Shown in pieces: positions 1 to 8,551 of a DNA stretch of 27,336 nucleotides. Source of the DNA: Burkholderiales bacterium (GTDB lineage: Bacteria > Pseudomonadota > Gammaproteobacteria > Burkholderiales > Burkholderiaceae). A program made the translations under genes and the position numbers. The notes beneath the pieces were generated by a model. The model ran no database searches, was not told the DNA's origin, and saw only the letters and a program-made list of their open reading frames with translations. Position 1 is the stretch's first letter, and each line of letters opens with the position of its first letter. The stretch covers positions 1 to 27,336 of the forward strand of contig CANBUA010000022.1 in the NCBI GenBank assembly GCA_947372535.1. Direction: 5' to 3'.

Positions 1-2151
1 GTCAAAGCCAAAGTGCTGGTCTCCACCGGTGGCAATGACCAGTTGACCGGCTACGCCACCAACGACAGCCTCAATGGTGGCGATGGCAACGACTACTTGT
101 CTGGCCGTGGCGGCAATGACGTCCTGGTCGGGGGCACTGGATCCGATCAGCTCTCGGGTGACGATGGCAATGACACCCTGGACGGTGGCAGCGGCAATGA
201 TTTCCTGTCCGGCGGTGGAGGGGTCGATGCCTACTTATTCGGCAAAGGCTCTGGCAACGACACCATCCGCAACGACGACTATGACGGGTCAGGCAACAAC
301 CATGATGTTCTGTTGCTCGGCACTGGCATCGCCACCACCGATGTGGCCCTGATGCGCGACCGTGATGACTTGCTCATCGAGCTCAAAGGCAGCGATGACC
401 AGTTGCGCATCACGGGCTACTTCTACCAGGACGGGGCTTCGGCTCAAAAACTTGAGTTCATCAAGTTTGCCGATGGCACTGGCTGGAACTACGCCACCGT
501 CAAGGGCAAGTTGCCCCCCATCACGGCGGTACCAGGCAGCACTTTCACTGGCAACGCCACGAGCGAAACACTCACGGGAGGCGTCGGTGACGATGTGTTG
601 CTGGGCAACGGCGGCAACGACACACTCAGCGGGGGTGCGGGCAATGACCAACTCAATGGCGGAACCGGCAATGACACCTACCTCTTTGGCAAAGGCGCTG
701 GCCAGGACACCATCATCAACAACGACGTCACATCAGGCAAGACCGACACGGTTCAACTCGGCGCTGGCATCCTGACCACGGATATCCGCCTCGTCCGCTC
801 GCAGGATGCCTTGAAGCTGGTCATCAAGGGCACCGATGACAGTTTGTGGATCTCCAATTATTTCAGTGGCGATGGGGCCGGCGGCTTCCAGATTGAGCAG
901 ATCAAATTTGCCGATGGCACCACATGGAATGTGGCCACCGTGAAGGCCAAAACCATCACTGGCTCAGGCGAGGACGACAGCTTGACCGGCTACGCCACGG
1001 CCGATTCGATGTCCGGTTTGGCGGGTGGCGACGTGCTGGACGGCCGGGCAGGCAATGACTCGCTGGATGGCGGCGCTGGCGATGACCGCTTGTTTGGCGG
1101 GGACAACGATGACCGGTTGTGGGGCGGCACGCAGGATGACTACCTCGATGGTGGCTCAGGCCAGGACTTGCTGTCAGGGCAGGATGGCAATGACACCATC
1201 TTGGGTGGCGCCAACAACGACACCCTGGACGGCGGCTTGGGCGATGACCTGCTCGACGGCGGTGATGGCAATGACCTTTACGTGTTCGGCAAGGGCGCTG
1301 GCAAAGACACCATCAGAAGCGCCGATGGCACAGTGGGCAAGCTCGATGTCGTTCAACTTGGCGCCGGCATTGCTGCCGCCGATTTCAGCGTGACGCGGGA
1401 ATATGACGACCTTTTGTTGCGCATCAAAGGCAGCGGCGATGCCTTGCGTGTCAGCCAGTATTTCTACAACGATGCCGCTGGTGGCAACCAGATCGAGCAA
1501 ATCCGATTTGCGGATGGCTCGTCCTGGGACGTGGCCACCATCAAAACCAAGGTCTTGGTCAGCACAGCGGACAACGACAACCTCACCGGCTATGCAGCGG
1601 GTGAATTGATGGCATCGCTGGGTGGGGATGACTCGGTTCGCGGTCAAGGTGGCAACGACACCCTGGATGGCGGAGACGGAGAGGACACGCTGCTGGGAGG
1701 AGATGGGAACGATCTGCTTCTGGGTGGTGCGCAAAACGATCAACTCTCTGGCGGAGATGGCCAAGATCTCTTGCGTGGTGGATCGGGCGAAGATGACCTG
1801 TCCGGCGACAACGGCGCCGACACGCTGGATGGCGGTGCAGGCATGGACCGGCTACGTGGCGGTTCGGGCAATGACACCTACATCTTTGGCAAAGGCCATG
1901 GCCTCGACACCATCAGCAATGACGATTGGAGCACAGGGAAATTCGATGTCATTCAGTTCAATCCCGACACATCGCCTGCTGAGGTAAAAATTCGGCGAAG
2001 CGGCAAGGCACTGATCATTTCGATCATCGGTACCCAAGACAGCATGACGGTGGAAAACTATTTCCAACTCGAGGACAGCCATGTATTCATGGTTGAAGAA
2101 ATCCGATTCTCAGACGGCACAGCATGGGACATCGCGACCGTCAGGGCCAAG
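1..2151 (+). repeat. Tandem in-frame RTX module repeats
   Basis: The boundary motif (VKAK, VKGK, VKAK, IKTK, VRAK) begins at bases 1, 499, 940, 1540 and 2140. The unit lengths are therefore 498, 441, 600 and 600 bp. Each unit is an RTX nonapeptide block followed by the FGKG...FADGT module. The length differences come mainly from the number of nonapeptides. The last two units have identical length. Degenerate further copies follow to about base 3600. Confidence 0.8.
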
Positions 2152-3735
2152 GTGCTCTTACCGACCGACGAGGCGGATGTGTTCCTGGGTTACGCCACCG
2201 CCGATTCGATCAATGGTGGCGCTGGCGACGATGTGTTGAGGGGCCTTGCTGGCAATGACACGCTCAACGGGGGTCAGGACAACGATTTGCTGGACGGGGA
2301 CATCGGCAATGATGTCTATCAATTCGCCAAGGGCGCAGGTTCGGACATCATCACGGACGACGACACGACCGCAGGAAACCTCGACACCGTGAGTTTCAGT
2401 GATGTGAGTTCCGCCGCCATGACATCTCTTGAGCGCATGGCCAATGACTTGGTTATCCGGTACGGCGAGTCCGATCAAATCACCGTAAGGAATCAATACG
2501 CAGGTGGTGGCGCTGGTGTGGAGCAATTCAAATTCAGCGACGGCGTCACCCTGAATGCATCGGCAATCGAAGCCATGGCCCAGGCCACCGTCATCCCGGG
2601 CACCCCTGGCGCAGACACCTTCAGCAGACTGTCAAGCTCCTCCCTGATCCACGCCCTCGAAGGTGCTGACCGCATCTCAGGCAGCATCTATCAAGACTTC
2701 CTCTACGGCGGCACCGGCAATGATTCCATCGCTGGCAATGCAGGCAACGACTTGCTGTACGGAGAAGAAGGCAACGATGTGCTCAATGGCGGCGCTGGCA
2801 CCGATACCATGATCGGCGGTTCAGGCAACGACACCTACTATGTCTCGGACGCGAACAATCAGATCGTCGAAGCGCCGACCTTCGCAGAGTTCGATCAGAT
2901 CTTCTCCACGGTCACCTACCAGATGGGCAATGGCATCGAGCGGCTCGAACTGCAGGGCTCGGCCGACATCAACGCCTACGGCCACGACCTGGGCGTTGAT
3001 GTCTTCGGCAACTTGGGCAGCAACTACATCAAGGGGGGCGCAAGTGGCGACATCCTTGATGGCGGCGATGCCGGAGCCGATACCCTCGAAGGCGGCCTGG
3101 GGGACGACATCTACGGCGTCTACGACGAGGATGGCTTGCCCACCAAGATCATCGAAGCCGCCAATGGCGGACGCGATCAGGTCTGGGCTTACAGCAGTGT
3201 CTTCGTCCTCCCCGACAACGTTGAAGAGGTCTACATGCAGGAGCCCGGCGTCAACGCCAACTTCACCGGCAATGCCCAAGCCAACCGGCTGGCCGGTGGT
3301 GATGGCGCAGACACGCTGCGGGGCATGGGTGGCGCCGACTGGATGCTGGGTGGTGCGGGCAATGACACCTACCTGTTCAACAAGGGCGATGGCATCGATC
3401 AGGTGGGTGACACGGGCGGCAATCAAGACCTTTTGATCCTGGGCAACGGCATCGCATCCACCCAGCTGTGGTTTGCCAAGTCGGGCAGAGACCTGTTGAT
3501 CTCGGTCCTCGGCACGACGGACCAGATCAAGGTGGTGAGCTGGTACAGCAGCCCCACCACCTCATGGATTGAGCAACTGAAGACAGATCAGGACCACAAA
3601 ACCCTGACGGCTGCCAAAGTCGATGCGCTGGTCAATGCCATGGCGGGGTTCACGCCGCCGACCACGGTTGCAGCCAATGGCACGCCGGCCCATGCGACTT
3701 CAGTGGCCAATGCAATTGCGGCCAATTGGCAATGA
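1..3735 (+). CDS. RTX-repeat (hemolysin-type calcium-binding) surface/secreted protein, 5' truncated by the window edge
   Basis: The reading frame is open from base 1 and the first codons (VKAK) match an internal repeat boundary, so the true start lies upstream. The visible 1244 residues alternate blocks of glycine/aspartate nonapeptides (GGxGNDxLx type), which in RTX proteins form calcium-binding beta-rolls, with about 100-residue modules running from FGKGxGxDTI to EQIKFADGT and WxxATVKAK. Those modules resemble the domain found between RTX blocks (HCBP-related). Near residues 940-1100 the pattern changes to another RTX-associated type (YYVSD, then NGIERLELQG and NVEEVYMQ). No catalytic domain is visible in this part. 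RTX proteins usually leave the cell by type I secretion using an uncleaved C-terminal signal. The small, uncharged C-terminus (ending AIAANWQ) fits that, but no ABC exporter is in the window. A role as adhesin or matrix protein is inference. Confidence 0.9.
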   Translation, partial: VKAKVLVSTGGNDQLTGYATNDSLNGGDGNDYLSGRGGNDVLVGGTGSDQLSGDDGNDTLDGGSGNDFLSGGGGVDAYLFGKGSGNDTIRNDDYDGSGNNHDVLLLGTGIATTDVALMRDRDDLLIELKGSDDQLRITGYFYQDGASAQKLEFIKFADGTGWNYATVKGKLPPITAVPGSTFTGNATSETLTGGVGDDVLLGNGGNDTLSGGAGNDQLNGGTGNDTYLFGKGAGQDTIINNDVTSGKTDTVQLGAGILTTDIRLVRSQDALKLVIKGTDDSLWISNYFSGDGAGGFQIEQIKFADGTTWNVATVKAKTITGSGEDDSLTGYATADSMSGLAGGDVLDGRAGNDSLDGGAGDDRLFGGDNDDRLWGGTQDDYLDGGSGQDLLSGQDGNDTILGGANNDTLDGGLGDDLLDGGDGNDLYVFGKGAGKDTIRSADGTVGKLDVVQLGAGIAAADFSVTREYDDLLLRIKGSGDALRVSQYFYNDAAGGNQIEQIRFADGSSWDVATIKTKVLVSTADNDNLTGYAAGELMASLGGDDSVRGQGGNDTLDGGDGEDTLLGGDGNDLLLGGAQNDQLSGGDGQDLLRGGSGEDDLSGDNGADTLDGGAGMDRLRGGSGNDTYIFGKGHGLDTISNDDWSTGKFDVIQFNPDTSPAEVKIRRSGKALIISIIGTQDSMTVENYFQLEDSHVFMVEEIRFSDGTAWDIATVRAKVLLPTDEADVFLGYATADSINGGAGDDVLRGLAGNDTLNGGQDNDLLDGDIGNDVYQFAKGAGSDIITDDDTTAGNLDTVSFSDVSSAAMTSLERMANDLVIRYGESDQITVRNQYAGGGAGVEQFKFSDGVTLNASAIEAMAQATVIPGTPGADTFSRLSSSSLIHALEGADRISGSIYQDFLYGGTGNDSIAGNAGNDLLYGEEGNDVLNGGAGTDTMIGGSGNDTYYVSDANNQIVEAPTFAEFDQIFSTVTYQMGNGIERLELQGSADINAYGHDLGVDVFGNLGSNYIKGGASGDILDGGDAGADTLEGGLGDDIYGVYDEDGLPTKIIEAANGGRDQVWAYSSVFVLPDNVEEVYMQEPGVNANFTGNAQANRLAGGDGADTLRGMGGADWMLGGAGNDTYLFNKGDGIDQVGDTGGNQDLLILGNGIASTQLWFAKSGRDLLISVLGTTDQIKVVSWYSSPTTSWIEQLKTDQDHKTLTAAKVDALVNAMAGFTPPTTVAANGTPAHATSVANAIAANWQ

Positions 3736-3753
3736 TGATGTGATCTGCGCCAA

Positions 3754-3782
3754 GGGCGCGATGCCCTCAAGGTATCGCGCCC
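3754..3782. other. Strong 12-bp-stem hairpin between the RTX gene and xerC
   Basis: Two 12-base arms starting GGGCGCGAT and ending ATCGCGCCC pair completely (one G-T wobble) around a 5-base loop. The hairpin begins 19 bp after the RTX stop and ends 5 bp before the first xerC ATG. There is no T-tract, so it is not a textbook intrinsic terminator. It could end or stabilise the RTX mRNA 3' end, or mask xerC initiation. Confidence 0.7.
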
Positions 3783-3787
3783 GTGCC

Positions 3788-4795
3788 ATGATGGCCCCCA
3801 TGCCGCCCGACATGGCCTCATCACCCACCATCGACCAGCACCTCACCCACCTGCGGGTCGAGTGCCGCCTGGCCGAGCGCACGCTCACGCTCTACACCGA
3901 TGCCTTCACCCGCCTGGCCACGCTCATGGCCCGCGATGGCCTCACGGCCGATGACATCGCCGGCCTGAGCGCCGTCAAGCCGCACCACGTGCGCGGCTGG
4001 GTGGCGCGCCTGCATGCCCAGGGCCTGGGCGCGCACAGCATCGCCATCCACCTGGCGGCTTGGCGGGGCTTGTTCAAATGGCTGGGCCGGCATGGGCGCG
4101 TGGCGCTCAACCCGGTCGATGGCGTGCGGGCGCCCAAGGCGGCCAAGCCTTTGCCCAAGGCTTTGTCGGTGGACCAGGCGGTGGCGCTCACGCAGGCGCA
4201 GGTGCCTGCCAGCAGCGCGTCAGTCCGCGCCGAGCGAGAAACCCCCTGGCTGCAAGCCCGCGACCGCTGCATGATCGAACTGCTGTACGGCAGCGGCTTG
4301 CGCAATGCAGAGCTCCTGGGCTTGGACGCGCAAGCCAGCCCCCACGCCCTGGGCTGGATCGACGCGCTAGCCAGCGAGGCCCATGTGCTGGGCAAAGGCC
4401 AGAAGCGCCGCATGGTGCCGGTGGGCACGCAGGCCCTGGCGGCCTTGCGGGCTTGGCTCGATGTGCGCCTGAGCCTCACGCCCAACACGCCAGAGCCTGC
4501 GCTGTTCATCAGCCGCCTGGGCAAGCGCTTGACGGCCGATCAACTGCGCCAGCGTCTCAAGCAACTGGCCCTGGCCGCCGGTCTGCCCACGCACGTGCAC
4601 CCGCACATGCTGCGGCACAGCTTTGCCAGCCACTTGCTGCAATCGAGCCAGGATCTGCGCGGTGTGCAAGAGTTGCTGGGTCATGCCCACATCAGCACCA
4701 CGCAGGTCTACACGCGGCTGGATTTTCAGCACCTGGCCAAGGTCTACGACGAGGCCCATCCGCGCGCCAGGCGCAAGCCGGGCAGCAGCGGGTAA
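3788..4795 (+). CDS. xerC: Tyrosine recombinase XerC
   Basis: This enzyme acts with XerD at dif to resolve chromosome dimers. From the ATG at 3788 the protein has 335 residues, slightly longer than E. coli XerC (298). The N-terminal SAM-like core-binding domain spans about residues 10-100 and the catalytic domain about 120-330. The catalytic set is visible: R172 (GSGLRNAEL), K203 (LGKGQKRR), H273 and R276 (HMLRHSFASH), H299 (LGHAHISTTQ) and nucleophile Y308 (QVYTRLD). The C-terminal DFQHLAKVYDEAHPRAR is the form I associate with Burkholderiales XerC. The start is uncertain: in-frame ATGs lie at 3788, 3791, 3800 and 3812, none has a clear ribosome binding site, and a strong hairpin sits directly upstream. 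It follows an RTX gene rather than dapF-type neighbours. It is convergent with the phospholipase, 7 bp away. No mobile-element genes accompany it. Confidence 0.88.
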   Translation: MMAPMPPDMASSPTIDQHLTHLRVECRLAERTLTLYTDAFTRLATLMARDGLTADDIAGLSAVKPHHVRGWVARLHAQGLGAHSIAIHLAAWRGLFKWLGRHGRVALNPVDGVRAPKAAKPLPKALSVDQAVALTQAQVPASSASVRAERETPWLQARDRCMIELLYGSGLRNAELLGLDAQASPHALGWIDALASEAHVLGKGQKRRMVPVGTQALAALRAWLDVRLSLTPNTPEPALFISRLGKRLTADQLRQRLKQLALAAGLPTHVHPHMLRHSFASHLLQSSQDLRGVQELLGHAHISTTQVYTRLDFQHLAKVYDEAHPRARRKPGSSG

Positions 4796-4802
4796 GCCCC
4801 TC

Positions 4803-7800
4803 TCACTCCTGCGGCGGCGCCACCCACAGCTCCAACACACCCGCTTGGCCAATGCCTCGGATGGAGCGCACGTTCCAGGTGGTGAGGTCGAGGGCACCCT
4901 CGCCATCGGCCTTGGTGGCTTGGAGGATGCGCTCGGCGCAGGCCTTGTCCGCATCGCTGAAATAGCGCACCTCGGTGGTGGCCACGGGCGTGGGGCTGCG
5001 ACGCTTGTCGCGCTTGGCGCTGGCCACCACGTCCTCAATCGGCGGCACGCTCAGGCCCCAGTGGCGCCAGTCTTCGCGGTAGGTGCGCAGCAGGTCGCGT
5101 TGCTGGGCGCCATAGATCTGCACATAGAGCTTGCGGCCGTCGCAGACACGGCCAGGCGGCGGCGCGGGCACTGCGCGCGGCACATCGTCTGGGTCCACGG
5201 CAGAAGAGGTCTCGATGTCAGCGCCGCTGCCTTGAGCGACAGGCGCCGCCTCGGACGCTGGCGTCGCGGGCTCACCGGCGTCCACCACCAGCGGCCCCTT
5301 GGCCACGTCGAAAGGCGGCGTCGTGGCCGCTGGCACCGCAGCGGCGCTGTGGTCCAGCGCCAGCTCCGGCCGCGGCGGCGGGCAGCCCGTGTCGTCGGCA
5401 TTGGTGTAGTCGCGCCCCCAGTAGTGCACGGGGCAGGCAGGCTGGGTCCGCGCATCGCCACGGATGCCCACCGACAGGCAAGAGCGGCTGTCCAGCGCCG
5501 CCGCCGTCAGTTGCCGGCAGGCCGGTGAGATGCCTTGGGGCGAAGGCGCGGCGCAAGCCTCCAGCGCATCCTCCAGGATCTTCTTGACCACGTCCTGCTG
5601 ATCCAGCCAGCGCTCGCCACCTTCCACATCGGTCGGGCACACGCGCTGGGCCACGCGCAGCAGCTCGGCGGCCAGGGCGCTGGCGTTGACGCGCGCGGCC
5701 ACCGTGCCCGGCTCGCTGGCGCCGGCGGCGGGCAAGGGCACGAGGCGGCCCCAGCGCTCGGTCAGCGATTGCAGCGCCTGGTCTTGCACACGCTCGTTGT
5801 CGTTCAAGGTGCGGTTGAACTGGTCCCAGGCCTGCCAGGCGGTGGTGCCCACGGCAGCGGCCGCGCCAAGACTGATGGAGGCGCGCACGGTGTTGCCGGC
5901 CACGCGGCGGCGCCAGTTGTCGGCCTCGGGCACCTCGGGCTGGGCGTCACCAGGGTGGCGCAGGACGCTGGCCTGGCCTGCATCGGCCTCGAAGTAGTCA
6001 TGCAGATCGCCCAGCACCAAGGTGAACACTTCTTCGCTGAGGCGGTTGCCGATCTCTTCGCCCAAGCGGAAGTGGCTCTCCCATTGGGCCTCGTTGAAGA
6101 ACTGGTCCGAAGTGCCTTGCTGCGGGAACTCGGGGTTGTCGACCTTGAAGTTCATCAAATCCACCGGCAGGCCCTTGAACACATTGGGCTTGAGCAGGAT
6201 GAGCACGCCTGACAGGGCGGGCAAGTCGCCCTCGGCCCGGTAATGCACCCGCGCCAAGGCCACGCAGGCCTCCGACGTGGTCGATGCCAGATCGCCCAAC
6301 GAACCAAACAAACGCCATTGATCGCCGATGCCCGGCTTGGGCCGCATGAACTCGATGCGCGCGCCATGGTCGATGCGGGCCTTGCGCACCAGGTTCTCCA
6401 GGTCGCAGAAGCGGTAGTTGGGGTCGGCGCCGCAATCGGCCAGCACGATGAGTTCGGTGCGCTCGCGCAGCAAGGCGTACACGGCCGTGTTCTCGAAATG
6501 CCCGCCATCCGTGAGGAACCAGTCGGGGCAGAGATCGCCTCTGAAATGGCCACGCAACTCATCCAGCAGGCGGCGCGATTTGGCAAAGAGTTGACGGCCC
6601 CAGCGTGCAGGCGGCAGGCCGGCCACCTCATCGGCCGTCCACCAATAGCCCAGGCGCGCACCGGCGAACGTGGCCAGCGCCGACAGACCGCTGCGGGTCA
6701 TCGCACCCAGGCCCGGCGCCATCGCTGCACCGGAGATGGACACCCACTGTCCGAGCGAAAGCGAAGAGTAGAAGGAGGCCCGTTGCCAAGGGCGCGCCGC
6801 CACCGACACATGGCCACCGGGCGCCACGGTGAGCGACAGCGCCTTGCGGTCCTGGCTGAACTCGCCGCCCTGCCCGCGCTGCGTGCGGTTCAGGCAGACA
6901 CCGATCAGGTGCACCGGCCCACCTTTGGCTTGCGGCGCGTAATCGAACATGGCGCAATCATCTTGCGCATGGCTGTCGTCGATCTGGGCCACCTGGTATT
7001 GGCCAAAAGCCTCGCCGGGCTTGAGGTCGGTGGGCAAGGTCTGGTCATTGGCCGGGCAGACGAATCGCTTGCCATTGGCCGCGCCCAGGTAGCTGCGCAC
7101 AAGCCGCCCCCGATAGAAGTGGTGCAGCGAGGACTGGTTCAGGAAGCTGGCGTTGGTACCCGAGGCCAGCGCGTACAGCACCGCGCACAAGGCCACCGGC
7201 ACCAGGCTGCACAAGGCCTCGTCCAGCTTGAGCACCTCGTGGCCGAAGGCCGGCGGGAACACCACCTTGTACAGCAGCGACACCCACCAGCTCAACAGCG
7301 CCAACGTCAGCAGCCAGCCCAGCGCATTGGCCACGGCCAGCCCGACACGCGCCCCACCTGCCGGCAGCGACCCGCTGGAGTCGCCCAGCTTGGACAGCAC
7401 GGTGCGCAAGGTCGCGGCCACCGTCACCAGCACCGCGCCGGGCACCCACGAGGTGCGCACCTCAAAGGCCAGCCACCAGGCTGCGCGGTCGATCACGCCC
7501 ACCACGATCAGCAGCAGCACCGCGGTGAACAAGTTGGCCTGCCATTGCGTCAGCCGGGCACGGGTTTCGTCCTTGCCCATGGGGCCGATGATGGCCAGCG
7601 TCAACACGATGCCCAGTACCCAGATGAGGCTCCAACCCCACAGGGCCCACCACGCCACGGCACCACCGGGCAGGTAGCCGACCAGGGGTTGGCGACAGAG
7701 CATCAGCACCGCCAGCGCTGACAGCCACAAAGCGCCCCGCTTGAGCAGCACGCGCATGGGCTGGGGCACGCCGGTGGGCACGGCCCAGTAAGCGGTCATG

Positions 7801-8426
7801 GTCACGGCCATCAGCCCGATCGGGATGGGGATCAAGGCCACCAACGTGGGCAGCCAGCCCGGGAACCAGGGCCAGGCGCGCAGCATCTCGCGGTTCACGC
7901 CCACATCGGCAAAAGCCTGCACCAATGACCAGCCGCCCAGGTTGACCAAGCTGAGCACGCAACCCACCAGCATGGCCAGCAAGGCCAGTTCCAGGTGCAC
8001 GCCCAGCAGATTGCGCAGCATGAGGCTGGCCATGTAGAGCATGTCGTTCGCCCCACGGGGGGTGAGGTAGCGGCCATGGGCGCGCAGCCACCAGCCGAAC
8101 CAGCGCCGGTCGGCATCGCCCACGGCCTGCTGCACGGTGTAGGCGCTGAGCCGCTCATCCTGACGCGCCAGGTCGAACAAGCGGCCGACGGTGGCACCGA
8201 TGAAACCGCCGCCCGAGACGGTCGAGAGCATGTCAAAGCGCAGCAATTGCCCGTTGGCCGCCAGCGCCTTCACCACGCCGAAGCAGAAGGTCGCGCTGCG
8301 GATGCCCCCGCCCGACAAGGCCAGACCGCTGAGCACCTTGGCGCCAGGCCGGCCCAGCAGGGTTTCATGCAAGGCTGCGCGGCGCTGGTTCACGCCATCA
8401 CGAACGGGATTGGAAGGTTCAGTCAC
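4803..8426 (-). CDS. Large membrane-embedded patatin-like phospholipase family protein
   Basis: This is a predicted Ser-Asp dyad lipid acyl hydrolase. Residues 35-47 hold the oxyanion glycine loop (ALSGGGIRSATF). S71 in LSTVSGGGFIG is the likely nucleophile, and D640 in LTDGGHFEN the likely catalytic aspartate. Between them, about residues 125-430 contain roughly eight hydrophobic segments, so the two halves of the active site are split by a membrane region, as in other large proteins starting GLALSGGGIRSATF. The last ~110 residues (from YVQIYGAQQRD to the stop, including TEVRYFSDADKACAERI) look like a small separate alpha/beta domain of the kind found at the C-terminus of envelope proteins. 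The start is GTG at 8426, with a GAGG box 8 bp upstream on the minus strand. The preceding 20-bp inverted repeat may regulate it. The substrate is unknown, and nothing nearby suggests a toxin-immunity or anti-phage operon. Confidence 0.85.
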   Translation of the reverse strand: MTEPSNPVRDGVNQRRAALHETLLGRPGAKVLSGLALSGGGIRSATFCFGVVKALAANGQLLRFDMLSTVSGGGFIGATVGRLFDLARQDERLSAYTVQQAVGDADRRWFGWWLRAHGRYLTPRGANDMLYMASLMLRNLLGVHLELALLAMLVGCVLSLVNLGGWSLVQAFADVGVNREMLRAWPWFPGWLPTLVALIPIPIGLMAVTMTAYWAVPTGVPQPMRVLLKRGALWLSALAVLMLCRQPLVGYLPGGAVAWWALWGWSLIWVLGIVLTLAIIGPMGKDETRARLTQWQANLFTAVLLLIVVGVIDRAAWWLAFEVRTSWVPGAVLVTVAATLRTVLSKLGDSSGSLPAGGARVGLAVANALGWLLTLALLSWWVSLLYKVVFPPAFGHEVLKLDEALCSLVPVALCAVLYALASGTNASFLNQSSLHHFYRGRLVRSYLGAANGKRFVCPANDQTLPTDLKPGEAFGQYQVAQIDDSHAQDDCAMFDYAPQAKGGPVHLIGVCLNRTQRGQGGEFSQDRKALSLTVAPGGHVSVAARPWQRASFYSSLSLGQWVSISGAAMAPGLGAMTRSGLSALATFAGARLGYWWTADEVAGLPPARWGRQLFAKSRRLLDELRGHFRGDLCPDWFLTDGGHFENTAVYALLRERTELIVLADCGADPNYRFCDLENLVRKARIDHGARIEFMRPKPGIGDQWRLFGSLGDLASTTSEACVALARVHYRAEGDLPALSGVLILLKPNVFKGLPVDLMNFKVDNPEFPQQGTSDQFFNEAQWESHFRLGEEIGNRLSEEVFTLVLGDLHDYFEADAGQASVLRHPGDAQPEVPEADNWRRRVAGNTVRASISLGAAAAVGTTAWQAWDQFNRTLNDNERVQDQALQSLTERWGRLVPLPAAGASEPGTVAARVNASALAAELLRVAQRVCPTDVEGGERWLDQQDVVKKILEDALEACAAPSPQGISPACRQLTAAALDSRSCLSVGIRGDARTQPACPVHYWGRDYTNADDTGCPPPRPELALDHSAAAVPAATTPPFDVAKGPLVVDAGEPATPASEAAPVAQGSGADIETSSAVDPDDVPRAVPAPPPGRVCDGRKLYVQIYGAQQRDLLRTYREDWRHWGLSVPPIEDVVASAKRDKRRSPTPVATTEVRYFSDADKACAERILQATKADGEGALDLTTWNVRSIRGIGQAGVLELWVAPPQE

Positions 8427-8454
8427 GCACAGCGCCTCATCGTGCCCAAAGAAG

Positions 8455-8474
8455 GAAGATCGGAGCCGATCTTC
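8455..8474. promoter_or_regulatory. 20-bp inverted repeat between divergent phospholipase and rlmI genes
   Basis: The arms GAAGATCGG and CCGATCTTC match perfectly around a 2-bp centre. The site lies 29-48 bp upstream of the phospholipase GTG and about 78 bp upstream of the rlmI ATG. The 2-bp centre is too tight for a good RNA hairpin, so a dimeric repressor or activator operator is the likelier reading. The binding protein is unknown. Confidence 0.45.
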
Positions 8475-8539
8475 AAGGCACCATGGTCCGTGCTGCTCCA
8501 GGCGGCGGCAATCCTTCGCACTAGGGGGGGCCCAGCCTG

Positions 8540-8545
8540 GATAAT
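8540..8545 (+). promoter_or_regulatory. Possible rlmI -10 box (GATAAT) giving a near-leaderless mRNA
   Basis: GATAAT matches the sigma-70 -10 consensus at five of six positions and ends 6 bp before the rlmI ATG. No Shine-Dalgarno sequence fits in between, and the -35 region is not recognisable. If used, transcription would start at or next to the ATG. Confidence 0.35.
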
Positions 8546-8551
8546 CCCCGC

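Noticed and set aside
289..3426. Several open frames of 60-200 codons opposite or out of frame with the RTX gene
   Set aside because: They mirror the repetitive Gly/Asp codons of the real gene, show no domain, and have no ribosome binding sites.
3788..4795. Tyrosine recombinase as the integrase of a mobile element
   Set aside because: Size, motifs and C-terminus match chromosomal XerC, and no tRNA, attachment repeat, excisionase or phage gene is nearby.
4803..7721. Long plus-strand open frames opposite the phospholipase (for example 6243-7721)
   Set aside because: High GC keeps antisense frames open. The translations are low-complexity His/Gln/Arg/Gly-rich without recognisable domains, and the minus-strand gene explains the region.
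8202..8225. Missing first glycine of the GxSxG nucleophile motif in the patatin-like protein (STVSGGG)
   Set aside because: To my knowledge LSTVSGGG is usual in this large membrane patatin subgroup, so it is not evidence of inactivation.
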